A DNA stretch of 63,553 nt from an uncultured Colwellia sp. (GCA_913020705.1 CAJWBY010000005.1:1-63553), one strand, 5' to 3'; shown: positions 20,003 to 28,371, counted from the stretch's first letter. Program-made: numbers and translations. The notes: generated by a model not told the origin, from the sequence alone.

Positions 20003-20737
20003 CTAAACCGTCTGAATTTGATTTTTTCCAGACAGCTTAGCTTGTATTAATGCATCTTCAACTTCATGTAAAATGTCTTCAGGTTTTTGACCTTCTTGCC
20101 ACATTGAAACACCAATGCTGCACGTTAAAGATAAGGTTGATGGCATTATATTGCCGGTAATACTTTGTTGTACTCTACTTGCGACATCAAATGGTAAGGT
20201 ACTTATAGAAGTGGGAAGTAAAACAATAAAATTATCATCTAGCCAACGATATAAATAGGCTTTTTCAGGTAAACTGTCTGATATCATTTGCGCAGCTGAA
20301 ATCAAAACTTCATCGCCAATAGCTTCTCCATAAAGATCATTGACGGATTTAAAGTCATCTAAATCTATTTGAAAAACACTAAAGGTTTTATTGTTTTTTT
20401 GTGCATTAGTACACCATGAAATTAACTTTATTTGCCCGGCTCTTCGGTTAGGTAAATTTGTTAAAGGATCTATAAGAGAAAGGTGCTCTAAAGTTTGAGC
20501 CATCTGGCCTAATTCATAAATACGACGGTAAGAAAATACTAATAGACTCAAAGCGACTGTTATACCAAGGGGTATTAGTTCATCAAGCTCAAAATATTCA
20601 TGTTGTCTGGAAAAATGATAAATAACTTCCAAAACATCATAGTTTAGGAAAATAACAAACATAAATAAATTTACAACAGTGATCAGAATAAGATCCTTAA
20701 TCACTGTTGGTTTATGAAAGTATTGTTTATGAGGCAT
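20003..20737 (-). CDS. Membrane protein with degenerate GGDEF domain
   Basis: 244 residues with two hydrophobic segments (about 12-36 and 52-70) and a GGDEF-fold domain (about 85-244). The fold landmarks are clear (LIDPLTNLPNRR, FQIDLDDFKSVND), but the catalytic GG(D/E)EF is replaced by WLDDNF, so diguanylate cyclase activity is unlikely. Such proteins may bind GTP or c-di-GMP or act through partners. The substitution is read directly from sequence; the role is unknown. It stands alone between astE and pgm, all on the minus strand. Confidence 0.85.
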   Translation of the reverse strand: MPHKQYFHKPTVIKDLILITVVNLFMFVIFLNYDVLEVIYHFSRQHEYFELDELIPLGITVALSLLVFSYRRIYELGQMAQTLEHLSLIDPLTNLPNRRAGQIKLISWCTNAQKNNKTFSVFQIDLDDFKSVNDLYGEAIGDEVLISAAQMISDSLPEKAYLYRWLDDNFIVLLPTSISTLPFDVASRVQQSITGNIMPSTLSLTCSIGVSMWQEGQKPEDILHEVEDALIQAKLSGKNQIQTV

Positions 20738-20821
20738 AATTAAAACTTATATTATTGTTATTATATTTTAATTTCTGACAATGTTTACATGAATAAATTC
20801 ATTAACTTTTAAAAAATCAGA

Positions 20822-22477
20822 CTATAAACCTGCTTTAACAAAAGCTGCACCGACTAACACTTGTGCTTCAGTAATAATGAGTTGTAAGTGTTTTTGATCT
20901 ATAAAGCTTTCGGCGTAAATCTTATAAATGTCTTCCGTACCCGATGGACGAGCAGCAAACCAGCCATTATCCGTTGTGACTTTCACACCGCCAATAGCAG
21001 CATTATTACCAGGAGCATGTGATAAAACTTGATTAATTTTCTCACCAGCAAGCGTTTCACTGGTTATGTCGACAGCACTTAATGAAGTCAGCACTTTTTT
21101 CTGATCAAAACTAGCAACCGCTTCGACACGTCCGTAGCAAGGTTCACCTAATTTTTCTGCAAGTTCTTGATATATTTGGTATGGGTCCTTACCTGTAACA
21201 GCAAGAATTTCAGCAGCCAGTAACGCTAAAATAAAACCATCTTTATCTGTCGTCCAACAGCTACCATCACGAGCAAGAAAAGATGCTCCCGCACTTTCCT
21301 CACCACCAAAGGCATATGAAGAATCACTTAAACCATCAACAAACCATTTAAAACCAACAGGTACTTCTGATAAAGGACGATCAATTAATTTAGCAACACG
21401 GTCTATCAGTGAACTAGAGACTAAAGTTTTACCTATTTTACTCGTTTTAGGCCAATCACGATGTGTCATCAAATAATAAATAGAAACAGCTAAGTAATGA
21501 TTAGGGTTCATCAATCCGCCTGATTTTGTCACAATGCCGTGACGGTCAAAGTCAGGGTCATTTCCTACAGCAACATCAAATTTATCTTTTAAAGCGATAA
21601 GCCCAGCCATTGCATAAGGCGATGAACAATCCATACGGATCTTTCCATCTTTATCTAATGGCATAAAAGCAAAACTGGCATCAACAACTGGATTTACAAT
21701 TTCGAGATTCAAACCATATTTTTTAGCAATAACCGGCCAGTAATGAATGCCTGAGCCACCCAATGGGTCAACACCTATTTTAACGCCAGCTTTCGCAATA
21801 GCCTCCATATCAACAACTTGTGCAAGTTCGTTAACGTAAAAAGTTATAAAGTCTTGTTTTGATAATAATGTCGACAGACAAGCTTGTTGATAATCAACTT
21901 GTTTAACATTAATCAAATGCTCTGCAATTAAATCATTTGCACGTTGTTCAATCTTTTTCGTGATACCGCCTTCTGCTGGTCCACCATGGGGCGGATTATA
22001 TTTAATACCACCATCTGTTGGAGGATTATGAGAAGGAGTAATAATTAAACCATCTGCCTGATTGTCTTTATTTTCCGGCAATTTGTTATGAGCAATGATC
22101 AATCGCGAAATTACAGGTGTAGGGGTAAAACCATCATCATCTTGAATAACAACAGGAATATCATTAGCAATTAAAACGGATAGAGCGTTTGCAAAAGCAG
22201 GCTCTGAAAGTGCATGCGTATCTTTGCCTAAAAACAATGGGCCTTTTAAGCCTTGTTCAGTACGATGTTCAGCCACAGCTTGGCAAATAGCAATAATATG
22301 TTGTTCATTAAAGCTTGTTTTACTCGCATTGCCTCTATGACCTGAAGTTCCAAACGTTACTCGTTGTTCAAGAATAGAAACATCGGGCATTAAAAGAAAA
22401 TAATCACTGACTAATTTACCAATATTGATACGGTCTTCTGGTCTAACTGGTTTTCCTGCATGCGCATGAACAGTCAT
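20822..22477 (-). CDS. pgm: Phosphoglucomutase (alpha-D-glucose-specific)
   Basis: Interconverts glucose 1-phosphate and glucose 6-phosphate, feeding glycogen and UDP-sugar synthesis. I chose the ATG at 22477 (MTVHAHAGKPVRP): it has an upstream AGGGA and gives 551 residues, close to the family's 546. The open frame to 22558 would overlap seqA. The phosphoserine loop TPSHNPPTDGG lies near residue 145 and the metal-binding loop DPDFDRHG near 305. It is downstream of seqA in the usual seqA-pgm order, with a 52-bp gap. Confidence 0.97.
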   Translation of the reverse strand: MTVHAHAGKPVRPEDRINIGKLVSDYFLLMPDVSILEQRVTFGTSGHRGNASKTSFNEQHIIAICQAVAEHRTEQGLKGPLFLGKDTHALSEPAFANALSVLIANDIPVVIQDDDGFTPTPVISRLIIAHNKLPENKDNQADGLIITPSHNPPTDGGIKYNPPHGGPAEGGITKKIEQRANDLIAEHLINVKQVDYQQACLSTLLSKQDFITFYVNELAQVVDMEAIAKAGVKIGVDPLGGSGIHYWPVIAKKYGLNLEIVNPVVDASFAFMPLDKDGKIRMDCSSPYAMAGLIALKDKFDVAVGNDPDFDRHGIVTKSGGLMNPNHYLAVSIYYLMTHRDWPKTSKIGKTLVSSSLIDRVAKLIDRPLSEVPVGFKWFVDGLSDSSYAFGGEESAGASFLARDGSCWTTDKDGFILALLAAEILAVTGKDPYQIYQELAEKLGEPCYGRVEAVASFDQKKVLTSLSAVDITSETLAGEKINQVLSHAPGNNAAIGGVKVTTDNGWFAARPSGTEDIYKIYAESFIDQKHLQLIITEAQVLVGAAFVKAGL

Positions 22478-22529
22478 GATATTCCCTATTATTTTATTAA
22501 AGTGGTTGTCTAAAAAGTTTAAATATAAC

Positions 22530-23123
22530 TTATAAAAGATCTCTGATGTTTTCAGCATCTTCGTTAGTGTAACCTAATGTTAAAGATACTTTTGTTAACA
22601 TCATTTTTTTACGTGTCGTATTTGAATTGGTCATTACCCAAAACGGGCTATCTGGAATTTGCAATGGCTTGGTGCTACTTCCGCTAGCAGAAAGTTCATC
22701 TTTACTTTTAGCGAAATATAAACGATCTCGACCTCTAATTTCAGATACAACTGAAAAACTTTCACTATGTACACGATATAAGGCAGCTAAAATAAGTAAA
22801 AAACGGCCAACAGCTCCACGCTGCATAGCTAACTCTTCCTTATTTATATAATTGAGTACATTATCAATACTAGGTGGTTCAATTATTTCGCTTGCAGTAA
22901 TATCTGTTACTTCGTTTTCAATGCTTTCTTCAATTTGAAGGGGCAAGATTTCGGCAACTAGCTCTTCATTATCAGATGTTGGTACTTCAATATCATCAAC
23001 CGTATTTTCAGCTAAAGTTAAACTGAGTAAACGACGTAGTATTGACGAAGCACTTTCGCCAATAAACTGGGTATTCGACACGATGTATTGATAAAGTTCT
23101 TCATCTATTTCAATGTTTTTCAT
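22530..23123 (-). CDS. seqA: Negative modulator of replication initiation SeqA
   Basis: Binds hemimethylated GATC sites, sequesters oriC after initiation and organises newly replicated DNA. The 197-residue protein has the N-terminal oligomerisation segment ([17 protein letters not shown]), a long acidic linker (about 45-95) and the C-terminal DNA-binding domain (about 100-197, ending [14 protein letters not shown]). E. coli SeqA has 181 residues; the extra length is in the linker. It is followed by pgm and divergent from ybfF, as in E. coli. Confidence 0.97.
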   Translation of the reverse strand: MKNIEIDEELYQYIVSNTQFIGESASSILRRLLSLTLAENTVDDIEVPTSDNEELVAEILPLQIEESIENEVTDITASEIIEPPSIDNVLNYINKEELAMQRGAVGRFLLILAALYRVHSESFSVVSEIRGRDRLYFAKSKDELSASGSSTKPLQIPDSPFWVMTNSNTTRKKMMLTKVSLTLGYTNEDAENIRDLL

Positions 23124-23281
23124 TAATTGCCCTAAAATTTCATTAATCGCGCAAGATTATACTCAGCTTAACTCAAACTTTCCAGCGACAATATGTCAAT
23201 AAAGACCTAAAAAAATTGCATGGCGCAATAAAAGCTAAGACAATAAACATAATTTCAACATATATATTCGATGAACTTCTA

Positions 23282-24049
23282 ATGACAAAGAAATTACATT
23301 ATCAACAACAAGGTTCTGGCGCTGATATTATTTTAATACACGGCTTACTGGGTAGTTTAGAAAACCTAAACATGGTCGCAAAAAACCTAAAAGAAAATTA
23401 CCGTGTAACCAATATCGATGTGCGAAACCATGGGTTATCATTTCATAAAAAAACCATGACATACAAAGAATTAGCACAAGACATTGTAGAGTTGATGGCA
23501 GATTTAGGTATTGAACGTTCACATATTCTTGGGCATTCTATGGGTGGGAAAATTGCAATGGAACTCGCATTAACACATTGCGAAAAAGTTGACAAACTCA
23601 TCGTTGCTGATATTGCCCCCGTTGCCTACCCATCTCATCACGCACATATTATTGAAGGTTTACAAAGTATTAATGTAGATAAAATTGAATCAAGAAAAGA
23701 TGCTGACATTCAATTATCTCAATTCGTCGACGAAGTAGGCATTAGACAGTTTTTACTGCGTAATTTAGTATCAAAAGACGGACAATTCAATTTTAAATGT
23801 AACCTTGATAATATTGAACAATGCTATCAAGAAATCATGAAAGGATATCAAGGGGAACAAACATTTACAGGAGCAACCCTTTTCATTAAGGGCGGAGACT
23901 CTCACTATATTACCGCGGAACATCGCGAAATAATTAAACATTTATTTCCAAATAGTCACGCAAAAATAATTCAGGGTGCTGGTCATTGGCTACATGCAGA
24001 GAAAACTATCGCATTTAATAAACTTGTGAATGATTTTTTAAAACGTTAA
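23282..24049 (+). CDS. ybfF: Alpha/beta hydrolase, YbfF-type acyl esterase
   Basis: Cytoplasmic esterase of 255 residues. I chose the ATG at 23282 (MTKKLHYQQQG), where the conserved sequence begins; an open frame extends 66 bp further upstream. The alpha/beta hydrolase pattern is complete: LIHGLLGS oxyanion region near residue 20, GHSMGG nucleophile elbow near 87, and the catalytic His in GAGHWLHAEK near 234. YbfF homologues hydrolyse short acyl and acyl-CoA esters in vitro; the in vivo substrate is unknown. Its place beside seqA supports the name. Confidence 0.92.
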   Translation: MTKKLHYQQQGSGADIILIHGLLGSLENLNMVAKNLKENYRVTNIDVRNHGLSFHKKTMTYKELAQDIVELMADLGIERSHILGHSMGGKIAMELALTHCEKVDKLIVADIAPVAYPSHHAHIIEGLQSINVDKIESRKDADIQLSQFVDEVGIRQFLLRNLVSKDGQFNFKCNLDNIEQCYQEIMKGYQGEQTFTGATLFIKGGDSHYITAEHREIIKHLFPNSHAKIIQGAGHWLHAEKTIAFNKLVNDFLKR

Positions 24050-24173
24050 CCACCCTGCGAGGAGCCTTTTAAGAAACTGCAGCTCCTTCTTTATCAAATA
24101 AATCAGTTATACAAATAATGTTGCAGGTGCTCAGCCATTTATGGTAAAAATTATGTGTTTACGTGTAGGCTTA

Positions 24174-24182
24174 TGCTACAAT
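24174..24182 (+). promoter_or_regulatory. Extended -10 promoter for the DUF2788-ybfE-fldA genes
   Basis: TGC-TACAAT matches the extended -10 (TGN-TATAAT) with one mismatch in the hexamer and lies 25 bp upstream of the first ATG of the cluster. No convincing -35 is visible, as is usual for extended -10 promoters. Confidence 0.45.
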
Positions 24183-24207
24183 GCGCCTGAAATTTTTAGG
24201 GTGAATT

Positions 24208-24429
24208 ATGCTAGCTGAAAACTTAGAACTTATTGAAACCGTTGGTTTGAATTTATTTTTTGCTTTTATCTTTATTTTCATAGGCTTATCAGTCCATGAT
24301 GTGATGACAAAAAATGATGTTCCAAAAATGGGCCGTATGGTAGTTTATTTGGTTCTTTTTTTAGGTTGTGCAGGCTTTATTGCCAAAGGCATTATTCAAC
24401 TGATTTGGGAAAGCCAAGGGGTTGGGTAA
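24208..24429 (+). CDS. DUF2788 small membrane protein
   Basis: 73-residue protein with two predicted transmembrane helices (about 12-32 and 47-66) joined by a short charged loop (VHDVMTKNDVPKMGR). It resembles the DUF2788 family found beside ybfE and fldA in Shewanella and Colwellia relatives. Function unknown. It is 9 bp upstream of ybfE and so probably the first gene of a three-gene transcript. Confidence 0.85.
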   Translation: MLAENLELIETVGLNLFFAFIFIFIGLSVHDVMTKNDVPKMGRMVVYLVLFLGCAGFIAKGIIQLIWESQGVG

Positions 24430-24438
24430 AAGTTAAAT

Positions 24439-24732
24439 ATGGCAAAAGAAGCAAGTGATTTAACCACTATTGATTTGTTTAGTGATGAAAAGCGCCCAGG
24501 GCGTCCAAAAACAAATCCTCATTCACGTAGCGTTCAAATTAAAATAAATAAGCGCAACCAAGTTAAACGTGATAAAAACAATGGCTTAAAGCGAGTTGAA
24601 TTTAAAATTCATTCAGATTTGTTTGAGCAGCTAGATGAACTGTCTAAAAATCAAGGCATTAGTCGTAGCGAACTTATTGAGTCGATATTGAAAGCATCAG
24701 TGGCGACAGAAAAATTAAATATTAGTAAATAA
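24439..24732 (+). CDS. ybfE: LexA-regulated protein YbfE (ribbon-helix-helix-like)
   Basis: 97-residue basic protein with a C-terminal segment of CopG/ribbon-helix-helix type (RVEFKIHSDLFEQLDEL then GISRSELIESIL, about 53-88). It matches YbfE, named in E. coli for SOS induction. I could not find a LexA box upstream, so that regulation is not supported here. It lies between the DUF2788 gene and fldA with short gaps (9 and 12 bp), as in related genomes. Confidence 0.9.
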   Translation: MAKEASDLTTIDLFSDEKRPGRPKTNPHSRSVQIKINKRNQVKRDKNNGLKRVEFKIHSDLFEQLDELSKNQGISRSELIESILKASVATEKLNISK

Positions 24733-24744
24733 GGGTTTTATACC

Positions 24745-25272
24745 ATGGCAATTGTAGGTTTATTTTTCGGTAGTGATACAGGTAATACTGAAGCTGTCAG
24801 CAAAACGATTCAAAAAAAATTAAGTAATAAATTAGTTGAAGTTAAAGATATAGCTAAAAGTACTAAAGAAGAGATCGCTGAATTTGATTTGATCATTCTA
24901 GGCATACCAACTTGGTACTATGGCGAAAACCAATGTGACTGGGATGACTTCTTGCCTGAACTTGAAGAAATCGATTTTACTGACAAATTGGTAGCGATTT
25001 TCGGTTTAGGCGATCAAGAAGATTACGCTGAATATTTCTGTGATGCTATGGAGCCATTAAAGGATATCGCTGAATCAAGAGGCGCTGTTATCGTAGGTAA
25101 CTGGCCAACTGAAGGTTATGAATTTGAAGCTTCTAAAGCTTTGGTTGATGACAATACCTTTATTGGTTTGTGTGTCGATGAAGACCGTCAACCAGAATTG
25201 ACAGAAGAACGTATAGATAAGTGGGTTGCTCAAATATTTGAAGAGATGTGCTTAGCTGAACTTTCTGATTAG
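24745..25272 (+). CDS. fldA: Flavodoxin FldA
   Basis: FMN electron carrier replacing ferredoxin under iron limitation and donating electrons to enzymes such as IspG/IspH and MetH. The 175-residue long-chain flavodoxin has the FMN phosphate loop (FFGSDTGNTEAV, residues 7-18), the first flavin-stacking loop around PTWYYGE (about 55-61) and the second around GLGDQEDYAEYFCDA (about 90-104). It precedes fur, a classical linkage, but a terminator separates them. Confidence 0.97.
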   Translation: MAIVGLFFGSDTGNTEAVSKTIQKKLSNKLVEVKDIAKSTKEEIAEFDLIILGIPTWYYGENQCDWDDFLPELEEIDFTDKLVAIFGLGDQEDYAEYFCDAMEPLKDIAESRGAVIVGNWPTEGYEFEASKALVDDNTFIGLCVDEDRQPELTEERIDKWVAQIFEEMCLAELSD

Positions 25273-25302
25273 TAATATAGACTATAATTACACCATTTAA
25301 CG

Positions 25303-25326
25303 AAGCCTGCACTTGCAGGCTTTTTT
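25303..25326 (+). terminator. Rho-independent terminator of fldA
   Basis: Perfect 8-bp stem AAGCCTGC/GCAGGCTT with loop ACTT and a T-run, 30 bp after the fldA stop. Confidence 0.9.
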
Positions 25327-25492
25327 GTAGCTGCAATAAAAAAAACAGTCTCATTTGTCAATATTGACCTAATTAAGTGTAAATATCAGAGTTAAATTCA
25401 CTGAAAGTAAAAATGATTACAACTAAGACTTCCCTCTGCCATGATAACCCCCTATAATTTTGTTAATTATATGAATTAGAGAATTAAAGTAG

Positions 25493-25936
25493 ATGGCAGA
25501 ACAAAACGAAGAGCTAAAAAGAGCTGGTTTAAAGATCACCCTGCCGCGGATAAAAATTCTTAGCATTCTTCAAAATCCTAATAATCAGCATATTAGTGCC
25601 GAAGATGTGTACAAAATATTACTTGAACACAACGAAGAAATTGGTTTAGCTACGGTTTATCGTGTCCTGAATCAGTTTGACGATGCTGGTATTGTCAGCC
25701 GACATCATTTTGAAGGTGGAAAATCAGTTTTCGAATTAAGCCAGAAAAAGCATCATGATCATCTGGTTTGCTTAAAATGTGGCAAAGTCGTCGAATTTGA
25801 AGATGATATTATTGAAACCCGCCAAGAAGACATCGCTAAAAAACATAAAATTACATTAACGAATCATAGCTTATACTTGTATGGCGAATGTGAAGATGAA
25901 GAAGCGTGTGAGTCATACAGAACGTCTCATAATTAA
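25493..25936 (+). CDS. fur: Ferric uptake regulator Fur
   Basis: Fe(II)-dependent global repressor of iron uptake. 147 residues. The N-terminal winged helix (about 1-82) contains the recognition region ISAEDVYKILLEH and GLATVYRVLNQF. The dimerisation domain carries the metal ligands HHDHLVCLKCGK (His cluster and CxxC, about 87-98). A second Cys pair near the C-terminus (GECEDEEACE) is consistent with the structural zinc site. It has its own 220-bp upstream region after the fldA terminator; I saw no clear Fur box in it. Confidence 0.98.
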   Translation: MAEQNEELKRAGLKITLPRIKILSILQNPNNQHISAEDVYKILLEHNEEIGLATVYRVLNQFDDAGIVSRHHFEGGKSVFELSQKKHHDHLVCLKCGKVVEFEDDIIETRQEDIAKKHKITLTNHSLYLYGECEDEEACESYRTSHN

Positions 25937-25966
25937 ACGCAAAATTTTATCTCTATCTATTTATAG

Positions 25967-25990
25967 AAACCTGCTTTAGCAGTTTTTTTT
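25967..25990 (+). terminator. Probable fur terminator
   Basis: Short CTGC/GCAG stem with loop TTTA followed by a run of nine T, 35 bp past the fur stop. The stem is weak, the T-run is strong. Confidence 0.6.
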
Positions 25991-26065
25991 AAAATAAAAA
26001 ATCTACAATACTGTAATTAATTTAGGTGCAGTGACTTCATCAAACTGCTACCTTATTTTAGACAA

Positions 26066-26095
26066 AGAAAAAGCGACTCTAGAGTCGCTTTTTTT
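26066..26095. terminator. Terminator of CsrB-like RNA 1 (bidirectional)
   Basis: Perfect 20-bp palindrome (26071-26090, AAGCGACTCT and its complement) flanked by an A-run on the left and a T-run on the right. It can end transcription from either side and is the 3' end of the minus-strand RNA. Confidence 0.88.
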
Positions 26096-26439
26096 CTATC
26101 TTTACTATAATGTTACAAATCCATTGTTCAAACTTTCTATAAAGAGAGAATTACTTCTCTATAAATAGTCCTTCCTTAGCGATTGTCTTCCTTAAACTTT
26201 TATACATTATATGCGCGGTAAATAAAGTTAACTTCAGTGCTAGCTATTGCATCCATTCACGTAAATTCCATTTATCTTCCATTCCATTGGAGATTCTAGT
26301 GTCCTTACTGCTAAATCCATTATCAACCAAATGTTAACTTATACCACTTTCCATTTTGTACTTCCTGTACAGTATTCAACAAAAAGTTTATTCCTTAAAC
26401 TTGTTTGTATTGTTCTCCATAACTTGTGTCTTCCTGACA
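26066..26439 (-). ncRNA. csrB: CsrB/RsmZ-family CsrA-sequestering RNA, copy 1
   Basis: Predicted regulatory RNA of about 374 nt that would titrate the translational regulator CsrA. The minus strand carries 15 GGA motifs here, the plus strand only 1. Nearly all are in AAGGA, ATGGA or CAGGA contexts. Several sit in loops of short hairpins: GUACAGGAAGUAC (around 26363), GUCAGGAAGAC at the 5' end, and AGUAAGGACACU. The 5' end is placed about 7 nt after a TAATAT -10 at 26446-26451; the 3' end is at a perfect-palindrome terminator. A GacA/UvrY-type box lies at 26605-26622. No ORF is credible here. The neighbourhood (syd, queF, ppnN, xni) matches that of E. coli csrB. Ends are inferred to within about 10 nt. 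Confidence 0.85.
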
Positions 26440-26445
26440 GGATTA

Positions 26446-26451
26446 ATATTA
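26446..26451 (-). promoter_or_regulatory. -10 element of CsrB-like RNA 1
   Basis: On the minus strand, CTCA-N7-TAATATT precedes the first GGA hairpin. The same element with the same 7-nt spacing precedes RNA 2. No good -35 is visible, as expected for an activator-dependent promoter. Confidence 0.65.
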
Positions 26452-26604
26452 ACATTAGTGAGCTTTCTAACTAGTAAGATGATCAAATATATTTGACTTG
26501 AATTTTGCAAACTAATCTAAAGTATATTTTTATTCATATTTAACAATAGATTATATGGATTATATTTTTATACTTACAAATCATTGAATGATCACTGACA
26601 CTAT

Positions 26605-26622
26605 TGTGCGAAATAGCTTACA
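26605..26622. promoter_or_regulatory. GacA/UvrY-type upstream activating box of RNA 1
   Basis: TGTGCG-AAATAG-CTTACA matches the GacA/UvrY/VarA box TGTAAG-N6-CTTACA at 10 of 12 positions. Its centre is about 168 bp upstream of the RNA 1 -10, the distance typical of csrB and rsm genes. Confidence 0.7.
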
Positions 26623-26753
26623 TCAGAAGTATGATTTTGCCAGTACCTCGAAAATTATGAAGTGTAACAATATGAAAATATCACTGAAAATATAAAGAAA
26701 ATTGGTTACTCTTGCCGAAGCTTTAAGATCAAATTATATTTTTAGGAGTTTAT

Positions 26754-27857
26754 GTGCTTTTTTTGAAGTCGCTATTTTGTTTAACCGGTTCAGATAATCG
26801 TCGAAGATTCATTGCTATTCATTTAATTTGCTATTTTTCATTTACTGTTTTTAGCTCTGTGTTGTCGTTTAGCAGTTTATTGTCTTTCTTTGCATTATTG
26901 TTTTTCGTTAGTATTTCTACCTTGTCAACAAAGCGTCGTTTAAATGATGCTAATCTCAATATAAACTGGTTACTGGCGCCTGCAGGAAGCTTTTTAATTG
27001 CAGGCTTAATTATTTTAATGAGCGGTTACAATACAAGTTACTGGCTACTTACCTTTCCTTTAGTTATTTCTACATTATTAATGACGTATAAAAGTGAAAA
27101 AAGTAATCATATATTAGGTTATGCTGGATCAGTCGATTTAAGTAATTATGTACAACAAAAAAATGATGACCATCAAAAGAGAATAGAACCAACATTTAAT
27201 AACTCCGATGTTGAACATTCAAAATCGAGTAACTATCAAAATGATAGTCACTCTTTCACTGACCAAAATGATGTATCTAAAAACTCAAATTTCAAGTCTG
27301 ATTATGATATTGGTGAAGCCATAAGACTTAAGCTATTCAATAATAAAAATGCGGTATTAACAATTTCGATATTAACCTTACTTGTCATAATGGCAATGTT
27401 CCTGACATCCATAATTTCATCTTCTGATGCAGATGAAGAAGTTACCCAACAGAACAATGAAATAACCACTGAAACACAGGCTGACCCCACTTTATTACAT
27501 GAAGTAACACTGCCTGATAACTTCTCTTTATTTGTTTCTTCTTTTAATGGCATTATTATAAGGTGGGAAGGTGACTCAACAGATAATCGCTTTATATGGC
27601 AGCAATTAACAGCTCAAGGCGATGAAAGCTGTAAGGTTATTACTTACAATAACGGTGATATGATTAGAACTATCGATGTTACTTATGAAAGTGATGGTGA
27701 TTACTTCGCTAAATTCTCTCCACTGGACACTAAAGCTTTAATCCGTAATATCGCCATTAGAAGTAGTTTTACATTATGTGGTTATAAATTTTCACTAAGC
27801 GGTAGTCAATCCACTTTGGGGAAACACAGCTATTATTCAAAATTTATAGCTAATTAA
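26754..27857 (+). CDS. DUF805-like membrane protein with extracytoplasmic C-terminal domain
   Basis: 367 residues, opening with GTG at 26754, which sits 5 nt after AGGAG; an ATG two bases earlier is in a frame that stops after four codons. The N-terminal part (about 1-115) has four hydrophobic helices and the DUF805-like motif TKRRLNDANLN (about 60-70). A polar, low-complexity linker (about 120-185) follows, then another helix (about 200-220), then a C-terminal domain (about 245-367) with one Cys pair (SCKV and TLCGYK) that may lie in the periplasm. Function unknown. It is transcribed against, and sits between, the two CsrB-like RNA genes. Confidence 0.78.
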   Translation: MLFLKSLFCLTGSDNRRRFIAIHLICYFSFTVFSSVLSFSSLLSFFALLFFVSISTLSTKRRLNDANLNINWLLAPAGSFLIAGLIILMSGYNTSYWLLTFPLVISTLLMTYKSEKSNHILGYAGSVDLSNYVQQKNDDHQKRIEPTFNNSDVEHSKSSNYQNDSHSFTDQNDVSKNSNFKSDYDIGEAIRLKLFNNKNAVLTISILTLLVIMAMFLTSIISSSDADEEVTQQNNEITTETQADPTLLHEVTLPDNFSLFVSSFNGIIIRWEGDSTDNRFIWQQLTAQGDESCKVITYNNGDMIRTIDVTYESDGDYFAKFSPLDTKALIRNIAIRSSFTLCGYKFSLSGSQSTLGKHSYYSKFIAN

Positions 27858-27872
27858 ATAACAAATTTTGAG

Positions 27873-27900
27873 CAAAAAAATACGGCTCTATGAGCCGTAT
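27873..27900 (-). terminator. Terminator of CsrB-like RNA 2
   Basis: Perfect 9-bp stem ATACGGCTC/GAGCCGTAT with a 3-nt loop; on the minus strand it runs into seven T. The plus-strand side lacks a good T-run, so it serves mainly the RNA. Confidence 0.88.
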
Positions 27901-28204
27901 TTCTGAACTAGCTTATATGCATCCTGCATATTAATTGTGTCTTGCTTCATCCATAAAGAACTGTCCGTAGTATATCCTAATAGTCCATTCCTTTCCGTTC
28001 ATCTTCCGTGATTGCAACTCATCCTGAGTAACATCATTAGTGATTTGTTTGTCCTTAATTGCTATTCCATTAGCCGTTAATCCGTTAACCTAATTCCATT
28101 TACTCCCTTTGATGACATCTGTCATCCTGCTTAATCCTTTAAGCGTCCATTACCTATAAGAGTATTCTTACTCTTTCATCTTCCTGATACGTATCTTCCT
28201 GATG
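27873..28204 (-). ncRNA. csrB: CsrB/RsmZ-family CsrA-sequestering RNA, copy 2
   Basis: Predicted CsrA-titrating RNA of about 332 nt. The minus strand carries 19 GGA motifs in about 280 nt and the plus strand none. Hairpin-loop examples are AUGCAGGAUGCAU (around 27922) and two successive AUCAGGAAGAU units at the 5' end. The 5' sequence aligns with copy 1 (TAATATT, then CAGGAAGA at the same place); copy 1 has GUC/GAC where copy 2 has AUC/GAU, a compensatory change that supports the hairpin. A terminator ends it at 27873-27900 and a near-perfect GacA/UvrY box lies at 28372-28389. Two csrB-type RNAs per genome are known in Shewanella and Vibrio relatives. Ends inferred. Confidence 0.87.
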
Positions 28205-28210
28205 AATTAA

Positions 28211-28216
28211 ATATTA
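28211..28216 (-). promoter_or_regulatory. -10 element of CsrB-like RNA 2
   Basis: CTCA-N7-TAATATT on the minus strand, the same element as before RNA 1, ending about 7 nt before the first CAGGAAGA motif. Confidence 0.65.
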
Positions 28217-28371
28217 CGTTAATTGAGATATTTTCGTACCCACCTGATTTTTTTATTTTATGATTTAAAAGTGTAAAAACATCAACAACCCAATAAAAAC
28301 CTTAAAAATCAACAACAAACAAAACTGAAAGCATAAAAACCTGATGGTATTTACTTAATATCTCACGTCAA

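Noticed and set aside
24090..24207. Expected LexA box before the ybfE cluster
   Set aside because: No CTGT-N8-ACAG or near match found, so SOS control of ybfE is not claimed.
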